Positions 51,276 to 61,812 of a stretch of DNA of 64,000 bases are shown in pieces. The DNA lies in contig SIJG01000080.1 of assembly GCA_023374025.1 (NCBI GenBank), positions 324,029-388,028 on the forward strand. Direction: 5' to 3'. Origin of the DNA: Heterodera schachtii (Eukaryota > Nematoda > Chromadorea > Rhabditida > Heteroderidae). Position numbers and translations under genes: made by a program. Numbering within the stretch: the stretch's first letter is position 1; each line of letters opens with the position of its first letter. The notes under the pieces were generated by a model. It did not search any database, was not told the origin of the DNA, and saw only the letters and a list, made by a program, of their open reading frames with translations.

Positions 51276-52751
51276 GGTGCTAGGTCGTTCCACAAAAAAG
51301 CTCAGTGTGGGCGTTCCACAAAAAAAGCTCAGTGGTAAATAAAATTAAATAAATAAATTTATTTATTCAATTCACAAAACACGGTGCCGTCCGGTTAACA
51401 CTAATGTACGGCGGGACGCAAGTCATTTTCAAATTTGTTAATTTTTCAATTTTTCACAACACTTCTTGCCAATTTTCTCCATTTGTAGTAAATACAGCCG
51501 GACGCCAATCGAATCAGGCACTTTTAGTGCCCCGAAAATGGAGCGATCGGCTTTCTGAAAATGACCAATCAATCACTGAGTTTTTTTTTGGATCGACTCA
51601 GCACTTTTCTATGCACAAATGAAAGCGGCATTTAAGAATTTTTAGGGATGCCATATTTTTTCCTTTGCTTCTGCCTCCTTTATAAATAAAAGAAAACAAA
51701 TATTTTTTGAAGTTTATTTTGCATTTTTTAGACCCACATATACTCATATTTTCATGCAAGAAAAGCAAAAAGTTCGTTGTTTTTTTTAAATTTTCGATAA
51801 GTTTTTTTAAAATAAAAAATTACAAGAAAAAAAAATTCTACAAATTTTTCAAACAGACAATTCAGAACTTCTAAAAAACAAAATTTAATTAATAATAGCC
51901 GTTTTTCAGGAATTTAATCTCAAAAAGTTTTTATATATTTTTGCGCATATTTTATTATTGTACATATTTTGTGTGTATATTTCTGTATTTCTTACATGAA
52001 ATCCCATCCTGGGAGATAGCCCTTGAAAAACTGAACAAAAAATTGTTCTTAACCGGGCCGGTCCGGGTATCGAATCAGGCACTTTTAGTGCCCCGAAAAT
52101 GGAGCGATCGGCTTTCTGAAAATGACCAATCAATCACTGAGTTTTTTTTTGGATCGACTCAGCACTTTTCTATGCACAAATGAAAGCGGCATTTAAGAAT
52201 TTTTAGGGATGCCATATTTTTTCCTTTGCTTCTGCCTCCTTTATAAATAAAAGAAAACAAATATTTTTTGAAGTTTATTTTGCATTTTTTAGACCCACAT
52301 ATACTCATATTTTCATGCAAGAAAAGCAAAAAGTTCGTTGTTTTTTTTAAATTTTCGATAAGTTTTTTTAAAATAAAAAATTACAAGAAAAAAAAATTCT
52401 ACAAATTTTTCAAACAGACAATTCAGAACTTCTAAAAAACAAAATTTAATTAATAATAGCCGTTTTTCAGGAATTTAATCTCAAAAAGTTTTTATATATT
52501 TTTGCGCATATTTTATTATTGTACATATTTTGTGTGTATATTTCTGTATTTCTTACATGAAATCCCATCCTGGGAGATAGCCCTTGAAAAACTGAACAAA
52601 AAATTGTTCTTAACCGGGCCGGTCCGGGTTCCGGATCAGGCACTTTTGATGCCCCGAACTGGTGCGATAGGCTTCCGGAAAATGAACAATCAATCACTGA
52701 GCTTTTTGTGGAACGCCCACACTGAGCTTTTTTGTGGAACGACTCACCACG
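51276..52751 (+). mobile_element. TIR-bounded non-autonomous DNA transposon (1476 bp) with internal duplication
   Basis: Left end (51276-51338) and right end (52690-52751, reverse complement) share GTCGTTCCACAAAAAAGC, then CTCAGTGTGGGCGTTCCAC, a terminal repeat that itself contains two copies of the CGTTCCACAAAAA..AGCTCAGTG motif. The element is flanked by exact 8-bp TTTAATAA at 51268-51275 and 52752-52759. Inside is a 561-bp tandem duplication. No transposase. The 8-bp duplication fits hAT-like elements, but the family is not certain. Confidence 0.75.
51508..52629 (+). repeat. 561-bp tandem duplication inside the element
   Basis: 51508-52068 and 52069-52629 are near-identical copies offset by 561 bases. 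A third, diverged partial copy of the unit start follows at 52631-52702. Short paired open frames in each copy repeat exactly because of the duplication and are not taken as genes. Each unit contains GGATCGACTCAGCAC, which resembles the element's own terminus. Confidence 0.9.
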
Positions 52752-52759
52752 TTTAATAA

Positions 52760-54950
52760 TTTGATACTTTTCAATTGTACATTAATAAAATAGCAAATCG
52801 GTCTAAAATTAATTGAAAAATAAAATATTTATATAAATTTAAAATATTTTTATTAACAATTATTAAATTTAATTATTTATTATCATTGATACTTTTTTAG
52901 GATCGACTCAGCACGTTGATTCACCAATTAGTCATTAGATTAAAAGCTCGTAAATTATATACTTGTACAAAAAGTCACTGTTGCATCGATTAAAATTAGC
53001 CTTTCATTGAATTCGTAATTCAAAACGAAAATAATTTGTTTTTCAAAAAATAATTGATTTTGTTCTTAAAAATATAATAAATGGTTGAAGGACCTTCTTT
53101 TAAAATAAATTATTTAATATTTATAATATAAATAATAAAATCAAATCAAATTTAAAAAACTTAGTCAACCAACAACGATGCTATCTTAGTCTCTGTCTCT
53201 CATGCTCCACATGTCCTATTGATTGAATGTCTATCTTTCCCCATTTGCATTCAATTTTTGACAAAATTTGGTCATTTTTTTGACAAAAATCTGTTAACAA
53301 ATCGCATTAAAAATCGCAAAATTTTTCCCGGCGGCGCCTATCGGCAGCGCCGGACCCTCTCCCCTCGCCCATTTCCTAAAAGTTTTGGAAAAATGCGCCG
53401 CAAAAAAATTCTTAAAAGACTGATTTTTTCATCCCGAGTGCAATGAAATTTTCAGTTTGCTAATTTCCTCACCAAAATTTTTAAAGATGATAATCGGAGC
53501 CGAAAAATATAATTTTTAATACATTTTTGATTAATAAATTGTAAAATTAAATGTTTTGAAGCAATTTTGCAAATTGTTCTGATTTTCGACCCCAAAATCT
53601 GATTTTTTGGGCCCGATTAAAATATTAAATTTGAATTTAATTCTTACTAAATAATGCTAATTCAATTAACTACTACTTACTAAAAATATTTAATTTAAAA
53701 AGTTCAAAAAATTCAAAATTTGAGAAATTAGTTTCAAAATTTTTAGATATTTTTAAATAAAAAATAAATTAAAGAAAAATTAAATCGAAAAACTTATTTT
53801 GAATCATATTTGTGTTTTGCTGAAATTAAAAAATAAATTCTCTTCGAAAAAACACAAGGCTGATTGAACTTATGTTACATCCTAAATAAAATAAATTCAT
53901 TGTAATGATATAATTCAGATTTTTTAACTTTGTCATCAATTTTATGATTTTTATTTTTAAATACACAATTAACATAAAACGATTCATATGGGTTTATATT
54001 CTGCTCATTCAATTTATGCGTTAATATCGTTCCAAAATAGTAGACGTTTGGTATTTGGTTCGTTGGCAAAGCTTATTTTATACTTTTATTTTATGATCCA
54101 TTTTTTCGTTAAATCAGACAAAGTTTCCAATAATTCCTTTTTACAAAATTTTTTATCATTGACCGTTTAAATGCGATCTATTCGGATATATGTCCAGCGA
54201 TTTGAAATGCTTTTCTACATTCGAAAATTCGCTTAAGTATTTAGATTTCTTATTATTTTTACATTTCTCAAAATGAATTTTTATTTTCATATTTATCAAT
54301 TTTATAAAATGAAGTTATTATATTATTTTCTCAAAAATTAGGCAATTTTAAATAGTCGTTTAAAGAAAATTTACTGTAAAATGCTAAATTTTTTATTAAA
54401 TTTTTGTGAATTTGCTGGTTCTTTTTGAATCCATTTTTTAAATTTATGTTTTGATATATTTGTATTTGGGTTTTTCAATGCGCTATTTTCCATTATTAAG
54501 TTATTATTCAATTCATTAATTTTTCTGAAATATTGTAAATTCCTTATTTAAAAGAAATTTTTCATCGAAATTTCACCCAAATTTCAATGTCCCCGCCGAC
54601 GTCAATCAAATATGACGCAAAAACTTGGTCTTTTTGGACAAAAAACAGTTGAAAATTTAGCAAAAATTTCAAAAAAAAAAAAAATTTCCCGCCACGCGAA
54701 GATGCTATTATTCCTTCAACTTAATTATGATTTTGATAAAAATTGGTGCATTCTTATTACTCAATTTTAAATTAGCCCGTAATTTTTTTTTTCAATATTT
54801 TTGTAAATAAATTATAATATATAAGCTAGAGACTAGCAATTAATAATTTATTTGGCGCATATGGAAACAAACGATTTTTATGTAGGATAAATATTAGCAA
54901 TCACTTTATTTTTAAAAATTAATATTATTTTCTTACTATTGATTATAAGT
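52760..54950. other. AT-rich stretch with GC palindrome and solo terminus
   Basis: Bases 52895-52916 contain TTTTTTAGGATCGACTCAGC, a lone copy of the terminus-like sequence of the neighbouring element. Bases 53327-53360 hold a GC-rich near-palindrome. No gene recognised; the open frames at 53219-53446 and 53875-54170 lack features. Confidence 0.35.
53327..53360. repeat. GC-rich near-palindrome, dispersed copy
   Basis: GGCGGCGCC and GGCAGCGCC flank TATC, forming a near-perfect stem. The sequence is related to the reverse complement of 44586-44610. Confidence 0.5.
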
Positions 54951-55521
54951 GTCAAAAAACTATCACTTATAAATTGATCGAAAAGACGGTCATTTGCTTC
55001 CAATGACGTGATGACTTATTCAAAAATATATTTCAACTAAGGTGTACGAAAATATTAATAATTTAAAAAGAATATAGCGAAAAGTATGATTGCAAAAGCC
55101 TCATTTTGCACTGAACAAAATGGAACCATGTGGATATTTTTTAATGATCAAACATATACAATAAAAAAAAATATTTGATTAAACTTTATTTAACAAAAAA
55201 TAAAAATAAAATTTAAAAACTTTAATTAAGCTACTTTTCTCTTCCAATTTTGCCGAGCGTACACAGTAAAAAAACACTATTAAGATATGGAAAAAATAAA
55301 AGAATAAATGATAAATGGAATATTAATTATAAATAATTTTTCAAAAAAATAAAAAATAAATTCAGCAGAATTGAAATTGAAACAAATAATAAATTTATTT
55401 ATAATAATTAATCGAATATTACCAAATAGTCCAAAACTTAACTAATAATGCCTTTTATTAATCCCAGAAAAAATATATTATTTTATGATTAAAATATTCG
55501 ACGGATAAAATAAAAAAAAAT

Positions 55522-55680
55522 TAAATTAAACAGATTTTTGGCATTAAATTTGTCCTATTTGAGGATTCTACTGATGGGAAGGAATTGTGTCATTCGTTTT
55601 CGCGGAATTATGGCGCTTATATAATTAATCAAATTCCTAAAATAACATGTCAAAATACAAATAATTCCTGTGATATGTGA
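55522..55680 (+). other. Open island of about 52 codons, unrecognised
   Basis: An open plus-strand frame ends in TGA at 55678-55680 and is preceded by AAACAG at 55533. The GC-rich core (55561-55620) encodes varied residues (EDSTDGKELCHSFSRNYGAY) unlike the low-complexity peptides of the background. No homologue is recognised, and chance openness cannot be excluded. Confidence 0.2.
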
Positions 55681-56569
55681 TATAGCTCTGTAAAACAGCT
55701 AAAAAGAAACAATATTATATTTACAAAAATTTAAAAAAAAGCCGAAAAAATAAAACTACTTAATTAGCAAAATATTAAAACAAATGTAAGATTAAAAATT
55801 TACCGAAAAAATAGTAAAATCAAAAAAATATATTGTTAGATCTCATGAAATAGCTTCTGAAATTCAATCTAATAAAGCAAAAGATATTTAGAATAAGGAA
55901 AGAAAAAAACATATCATATAAATAAAAAACGGAAAATATATTTATGAAATTTTTGAAAAAATTTGAACTTAAAATTTTATAAAACATATCATCGATATGA
56001 TGGAGTTGCCGCAATGGAAAAATATGAAAATTTGAAATACTAAAAATATTTCAAAAAAATAATTTTTTCAAAAATTAAATTCAGAAAACCAAAATCGCCT
56101 GAAAGAATCTATGATAAAAATCTTGTCAAATATCGTCACATTGGTCAGACGCACTCCTTAGATAAAATTAAAAACAGAAAAGTAATATGAATTTTATAAT
56201 AATTAAGAATAAATATGAAAAGATATAATGAATAATAAAAACCCAAAAAATAAACAATTAATTTACTAATTAAATAATAAATCTGACCAAATCTATTATC
56301 CGAGTTAAATATTTAAAAAATTATTTCGAAAAGTACAATTCAAAATAAAAAAATTATTATAAAAAAATAAAAAATCTTTAAAATAAAACAAAACATTTTG
56401 AAAAAATACTAATTTTTGAATTCTGTTTTGCGTAAAATATGTGAAATCGGTCAAATTCCTAATGTGTGTAAAAATATAAAATTAATTACAAAATTAAATG
56501 AAGGCTTTGATAATCAATTAACAGTCCAATAAATCGAAAAAATAACTATGATAAATATAATTCCCGCAG

Positions 56570-56620
56570 CCAATTGGCCCCAATGGATTTGGCCAATTCC
56601 CGCCACCGGTGCCGTCAATG
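56570..56620 (+). other. Exon-like 51-bp GC-rich segment
   Basis: CCCGCAG at its left edge and GTAAATTC at its right edge match splice-site expectations for a 17-codon exon. All three frames are open, so the product cannot be chosen. The segment also contains the overlapping palindromes CCAATTGG and TTGGCCAA. Confidence 0.25.
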
Positions 56621-57360
56621 GTAAATTCTAAAACAAAAATATATATATTTCAACAAATTTCTTGTGAAACATGAAAATTAATGCTTAATAACATAAATAA
56701 ACTAAAAAGTTTTTAGACACAGCAAAAGAATCTATGAGATAAAGAATTTATATGTTTTATCTAATAAATTTAATAAAGTAAATGTTATTAAAGGCATTTT
56801 AAAATAAAAGATTAAAAAATTCGACTCATTGAAATTTTTACAGCATTTAAAAATAAATTCGACTGAAAATATAAAAAAATAATAAAGAATAACAAAAATA
56901 AAAATGATTTTTAATTACAATAGTATTTTTCATCCATCGCAAAAAATTTGATAAAATTTAAATCGATAACGCTTAAGAGTTTGGATTTTCACTTAATATA
57001 GCGCGATTCATTGATAATAAAAATAAAACTAAGACTAGATTAATGCAAACCTAAAAAGAACACAATGAATAATCACTATCAATGCAAAAAAAAAAAAACA
57101 ATTTTTACAAAATGTCATTTTGATATTAATAAAAAAATACAAAAAAAAAATTGCAAAAAAAAAACAATTAGATAACCCAAAAAAAAATAAAATATTATAT
57201 TATTACTCTTATGAATTAAAAAAAATTATTTTAAAATAAATTAACATTAAATTTTGCAAATAAAGAGAAATATTGTGAAAGCTTAAAGATTCTATGCAAA
57301 AACTATATAAAGGAATACCAAAAACGTACGACAAAGAGTCTTTTTGACCTGGCTTTGCAG

Positions 57361-57435
57361 ACGAGCCTCCGATTCGAGCCGTTTGTAAAGAAACATTATA
57401 TAGAATTCCAAACACAATGTAACCTACAAATTAAT
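57361..57435 (+). other. Left part of a possible exon interrupted by the LTR retrotransposon
   Basis: The segment follows a 3'-splice-like GGCTTTGCAG and is open to the insertion point. The last codon ends exactly at the TTAAT target duplication. In the pre-insertion sequence the same frame continues at 62365-62404 and reaches the donor-like GTAAAT. Total length would be 115 bp. No protein family is recognised. Confidence 0.3.
57431..57435. repeat. Target-site duplication TTAAT (left)
   Basis: TTAAT directly precedes the left LTR and recurs at 62360-62364 directly after the right LTR. A 5-bp duplication is typical of Ty3/Gypsy integrase. Confidence 0.9.
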
Positions 57436-57733
57436 TGTTCGGTCTTACCTAACCGAGCTTAAAACAGTCCAAAAAATAATAAATTATTTATTGGAAACAA
57501 ATAAATAAATATTTGAGGCGGAGGACAATTGGAGGAAATGTGGGAATACAACAAGAAAACAGAATGAACGATGGAAATGAGCGGGGGTCAAAAGTGGGGG
57601 AGGAAAGATGTGTCTGACTTAACAAAGGGAGCACAGACACAATTAATTGAGAGAAATAGTGCGGGAGACAGAGAGAGGAAAATAACATAAATAAAATAAT
57701 TTAAATGTCTCTCTCGGGGTCATCACCCGAACA
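57436..57733 (-). repeat. 3' LTR (298 bp)
   Basis: On the plus strand it begins TGTTCGG and ends CCCGAACA, so the ends are inverted repeats with TG..CA termini. It differs from the other LTR only at 57562 (G) versus 62188 (A). An AATAAA polyadenylation signal lies at 57487-57492 on the minus strand, near the LTR 3' end. Confidence 0.95.
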
Positions 57734-57744
57734 CCTCCCCTTTT
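57734..57744 (-). promoter_or_regulatory. Polypurine tract
   Basis: On the minus strand AAAAGGGGAGG directly abuts the 3' LTR, the position where plus-strand DNA synthesis is primed in LTR retrotransposons. Confidence 0.85.
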
Positions 57745-57751
57745 GATTGGC

Positions 57752-58297
57752 TCATCCGGGCGAGTACCGATCAGGGGCTCGGCGGTTCCGTCCACTCCGG
57801 CGCGGCACTTGTTGCGGCGGTGTCGGGCTTCGACGGGCCTGCTCGGGTTCGAACTCGTCCTGGTGATCATCGTTGATCGGGTCAGGCCTTGGCTCAAGGT
57901 CCTGCCCAACAATTCCAACGTTCGGTGCGGTGATCGGCAGATGGAATGCCTCATTTAAAACATTTAATGGTTCGTGGCCATTAGCTGTGTTTTCCCGGTT
58001 CCGCAATTGGTTCGCATGGAAGCGATTTGTCGAACCATCGGGGAATTTGACCGTGTAAATGACTCCGGAGCATTCACAAATTGTTCCTGCTCTCCAATTC
58101 TGCGAGAGTCGGTGTCCAGCCCAAACAGGCTTATTTGACACAAATTTCTGTGGTCGGGTGCCAAACCGGCGATTGAAGTGTTGCTCCATTTTGGTGTCTC
58201 TCTCCGTTGGCTGCGGAAGAGGCGGCATCAGGAGATCAATCGTGGTGCGCGGTTTTCGGCCAAGGAGCATTTCGGCGGGGGATTTTGCATCCGGCAG
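57752..58297 (-). pseudogene. pol: Integrase C-terminal part of Pol
   Basis: It continues in the same frame after the TAG stop at 58298-58300. It contains the integrase tail with a GPF/Y-like module (WRAGTI....YTVKF.DG..NRFHANQLR) and ends in a basic, proline-rich tail just before the PPT. The start is not an independent initiation site; the segment belongs to the interrupted Pol frame. Confidence 0.85.
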
Positions 58298-58300
58298 CTA

Positions 58301-58972
58301 ATCGTTCGGTGTCGTGCGGTAAGTGACCAGGAAAGTGTTGATAATTTCCTTATTCGGCACTCCCTCCCCTTTTATTTTTCGAAACGCTCTCTTAAAAGTG
58401 TCCACGAACCGTTCCGCTTGTCCATTGGACATTGGGTTGTACGGAGCGGAAAAGAGATGAGCAATTCCATTTGCTTCTGTGAATCTTGCAAATTCACTTG
58501 CGGCGAACTGCGTTCCGTTGTCGGTTACCAATGTTTCCGGTATACCGTGTCGTGTGAACAGATACCGCAGTCGTTCGATTGTTGCGGCCGCTGATTTTGT
58601 GGTCATTTCAAATACCTCCGGGTACTTCGAATATGAGTCCACAACAATCAGAAATTCTTTTCCAAAGAAAGGGCCCGCATAATCGGCATGAATTCGTTGC
58701 CATGGCCGCGTTGATTTTGGCCATGAGTGCAAATCCGTTTTCGTCGGTGCCTTAGCGGCCAATTGACACGGTGCACAATTCTTGACGAATTCCTCGATTT
58801 GTTGATACAATTTCGGCCAGAAGACGTATTGCCGGGCGAGTTGTTTCATCCTTTTAATTCCAGGATGGCCCTTGTGTAGCAGTGTCAAAATTTTGGTCCG
58901 GAATTTTTCAGGGATCACAATTCTTTCGCCATACATCAGACATTCCTTTAGAATTGTTAGATCAGCTTTTCT
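58301..58972 (-). pseudogene. pol: Integrase core of Pol
   Basis: Catalyses strand transfer of LTR DNA. Counting from an internal methionine at 58936, the HHCC zinc-binding module is at residues 21-57 (LLHKGHPG ... NCAPCQ). The DDE triad is intact: D85 (IHADYAGP), D139 (VTDNGTQF) and E175 (NGQAERF). The frame is bounded by two in-frame stops, TGA at 58973-58975 and TAG at 58298-58300. Both interrupt otherwise continuous coding sequence, so a functional enzyme would not be made from this copy. Confidence 0.9.
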
Positions 58973-58975
58973 TCA

Positions 58976-59183
58976 GCCGAAAAGCTCAATCTCTTCTGAT
59001 TGTGGCGTCAATTTGCGTTCATCAGGCCAACCGTCTCTGACGAAATTCATAACGCTTTGAATTGTTTTGTCCTTTTTTGACTCAGAGACCAAATTTTCAA
59101 ATTTGATTGGCAAAATTTGCTTTGCCATATCCAAAATCATTTCAAGATCTTCGTCGATGTTGCACGCGGCAATCACTCTTTCA
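58976..59183 (-). pseudogene. pol: Linker between RNase H and integrase
   Basis: Continuous with the integrase frame but separated from it by the TGA at 58973-58975. It contains the acidic linker (AACNIDEDLEM) seen between RNase H and integrase in related nematode-type elements. A deletion at its upstream junction removes the end of RNase H and changes frame. Confidence 0.75.
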
Positions 59184-60535
59184 TCACAGCCGATTTGCGC
59201 TGCACTGCCGTATGCCTTTTTTGCTTCCGAAAATCCTGATCAGCGGTTTGTGATCAGTTTGCAATGTGAAGTGTCTGCCGTAGATCATTTTGTGGAACTT
59301 TTGCACTGCAAAAATCAATGCCAGTCCCTCTTTTTCAATTTGAGAGTAGTTTTTCTCTGCTGGAGTGAGCGACCTTGAGGCATGTGCAATTGCTTTCATT
59401 TGTCCGTTCGAGAATTTGTGGGAAATGACGGCCCCAATTCCGAGTTCCGACGCATCGGCTGCCACAATTATGTCCAATTTAGGATCATAATGGGTGAGGA
59501 GCAGTTCCGATGTAAGCACTTCTTTCAATTTTTGGAATGCTTTTTGTCGTTCTTCCGTCCACTTCCATTCAACGTCATCCTTCAGCATGTCGTCCAAAGG
59601 CTTCCGAGTGAAGCGCATGTTCTTGACAAACTGTTGGTAATGGTTTACCATGCCGAGGAATGATCGGAGTGACGAAATGTCCTTTGGAGCCGGCATTTGA
59701 GCGATTGCATGAGTTTTTGCTGGGTCCGGTCGGCGTCCATTCCGATCGATTATTTGACCCAAATATTTGATTTGGTCTCGGAAGAAGGTCGATTTTTCCA
59801 ACTTTACTCGGAATCCGTAGGCTTGAATTCGAGAAAAGACTTCTTCCAAATGTCGAACGTGTTGTTCGGTTGTTCCGCTGACAACGATTATGTCGTCCAG
59901 GTAAGCGGTGGCGAAGCTTAGTCCGGCCAGTATTTTATCCATAATTGATTGGAATATGCTTGGTGCCGACTTTACACCGAAGGGCAACCGTTCCATTCGG
60001 TAATTCCCTTTGTGTGTCGCCAATCCGCACAAATCTTTGGATTCTTCGTCCAATTCGATTTGTAAATACGCGTCCCTCAGATCGATCTGGGAAAAAATTT
60101 TACCTCCATTCAGGGTGGCAAAAATATCCTCAGGAACTGGGAGCGGATGTTGGCAGTCGAGAAGCGCATCATTAAGACCTGTCGAGTAGTCGATGCAAAG
60201 TCGCGCTGAGCCATCGGGTGTCGCATCATCTTTCAACGACAGTCGTGCCTTCTCCTTTGTGCAGAGTCCTAACCCGTCATTCACGACTTCGGGAAAGGCC
60301 CTTTTCAATGCCTCAATTTTGGCTTCTGTGCCGGCCATTTGTTTTATGCCACTGGGGATAATTTTCTCTCCCTTTGGGCGGCCGGCGTTGCACAAGTTTA
60401 CTGCCACGTTGCTGATCTTCAGCTTCATTTCGTCCAACAAACCAAATTTGTCCATGGTTTGGCAACTCAGCAGATTAAGTGAGCCAGCTTTTGCCACGTA
60501 AAATGGGCGCTTCACTTCAGTCTCGCCGAATTTGA
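59184..60535 (-). pseudogene. pol: Reverse transcriptase-RNase H of Pol, internally deleted
   Basis: Copies element RNA into DNA. Counting from a GTG at 60515: QIDLRDAYLQI at about 143-153, LPFGVKSAPSIFQ at 177-189 and the catalytic YLDD at 205-208. RNase H residues lie in AADAS (352-356), IEKEGLAL and TDHKPL (420-425). At about residues 97-100 (near 60215-60235) the segment normally found before PDGS..RLC.DYS is missing, removing the fingers portion in frame. The frame ends at 59184 shortly after TDHKPL, where more sequence is lost. The frame is connected upstream to the protease by a frameshift at 60584-60587. Confidence 0.9.
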
Positions 60536-61774
60536 ATATGCCATAACCTTTTCCAATGAATGGAACTTCTTGTCCATCAAAGGTTTTACCAATTTCGTAG
60601 CACGGTTCGACGGTGGCTTGCCAATGTCGGCATAAGTCAGTTCATCAATTACGTCGATGTCCGATCCCGTGTCGAGGTAGAATTGGACGATTTGTTGGTT
60701 CAGCAGAATTTTGATCTGCATCAACGAAAGTGCATTGATCGAACATGAGGTCATTCCGATCCTCAAATGTCCGATTTTCTTGTTTCCCATCATCTTTGCA
60801 CTTTGTTGTTTCTTCCATGCCTGAACACTTTCACATTTCTTTCCCAAGTGACCATTGGTACCACATTTCGGACACTTTGTCAATTTGAATCGGCAGTTGA
60901 ATGGCTGATGGTCACATTCTCCGCATCGCCAACAACTTTTGTTCGCCGTTGTGGTTTGTCCACTTTTGGGGAATTTGTTCTTCGGCAGGAAATTTTGCTT
61001 GCCCTTTTGTTGGACAGCATTTACATTCCGGGAGCTGATCGGCGTTTCGATCGCTCGAGCCTCCGCAATCGTTGACTGGAAGTTGATTAAATCTTCCACT
61101 ATTCCGTCATACGACACGTTTTGTCCGTCCGTTGCCAATTTGGCCAAAATCCGTTGCCTCAGTGTTGCGTCGTTCGGCGCTTTGAGTGCCGTCAAGAGCA
61201 TTAACGAGTAAAATTGCTCTTTCTTCAAATCGTCGAATTTGAAGTCGTTCAGCAGTTTTTTATGCCGATTGATGAAGTGCCGGAAGTCCTCGCCATCTCC
61301 CCTCACCGCTTTCAGGCATTCATACCTGTCGATGAAGATCGATTGGGGTTTGGCGAAGAGCTTCTCCAGTTTCTGCACTGTCGTTGGAAAGTCGAAATCG
61401 GTGACTGAAGCTGGCAGAACGGATCGGCTATACTCGCTGAAAGCCATCTCGCTCAGCTTGTTCATCAGCGATTTCACCTTAATTTGATCACTTGCTGTTG
61501 GCGCGGCGCAGTCGAGGGCGAATTTGAATCGGTCGAGCCATTCGCTGACCCGACTCTTTTCATCACACACTTCGAACAGCGAAACGTCCGGTAGCGAAGG
61601 AATGACGACTGCATTTGGCGGATTTTGTTGACCAGCTGCGATGTTTGCAGCATTTTGGTTCGCTAGCAACTGCGCAATTTGTTGCGACTGCTGCTGCACC
61701 AATCTCTGTTGGTCCTCAAATTGTTGCTGTTGCTGTGTCATCAGTCTCACCAATTGGTCGAGGTTCGCAGCCAT
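60512..61774 (-). CDS. gag: Gag with zinc knuckles plus start of aspartic protease
   Basis: The ATG at 61774 follows a 287-base leader. The 420-codon product has a glutamine-rich N-terminus (residues 14-53), a capsid-like helical region (about 60-240), two CCHC knuckles (C-x2-C-x4-H-x4-C) at 281-294 and 301-314, and a protease active site DTGS at 368-371. Gag packages element RNA; the protease would process Gag-Pol. After about residue 397 the frame is lost at a T4 run (60584-60587), and the last 23 codons are out of register with the downstream Pol reading frame. Gag itself appears intact. Confidence 0.9.
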   Translation of the reverse strand: MAANLDQLVRLMTQQQQQFEDQQRLVQQQSQQIAQLLANQNAANIAAGQQNPPNAVVIPSLPDVSLFEVCDEKSRVSEWLDRFKFALDCAAPTASDQIKVKSLMNKLSEMAFSEYSRSVLPASVTDFDFPTTVQKLEKLFAKPQSIFIDRYECLKAVRGDGEDFRHFINRHKKLLNDFKFDDLKKEQFYSLMLLTALKAPNDATLRQRILAKLATDGQNVSYDGIVEDLINFQSTIAEARAIETPISSRNVNAVQQKGKQNFLPKNKFPKSGQTTTANKSCWRCGECDHQPFNCRFKLTKCPKCGTNGHLGKKCESVQAWKKQQSAKMMGNKKIGHLRIGMTSCSINALSLMQIKILLNQQIVQFYLDTGSDIDVIDELTYADIGKPPSNRATKLVKPLMDKKFHSLEKVMAYSNSARLK

Positions 61775-61812
61775 TTTGGAGTTGTGTTCGCTTTCAGCAA
61801 TTTATGTCGAAT

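Larger units (their letters stand above)
54951..57360. other. A-rich stretch with short splice-flanked islands
   Basis: The plus strand is A-rich again. GC-richer islands occur at about 55090-55145, 55231-55266, 55534-55620, 56091-56170, 56570-56620 and 57290-57360. Several are bordered by AG on the left and GTAA-type sequence on the right on the plus strand, for example 55266/GTAAAA and 56620/GTAAAT. They could be small exons of one unrecognised gene or decayed remnants. Confidence 0.3.

Noticed and set aside
51404..52756. Paired open frames of 72-84 codons
   Set aside because: They fall in the tandem duplication inside a non-autonomous element, occur on both strands and lack family features.
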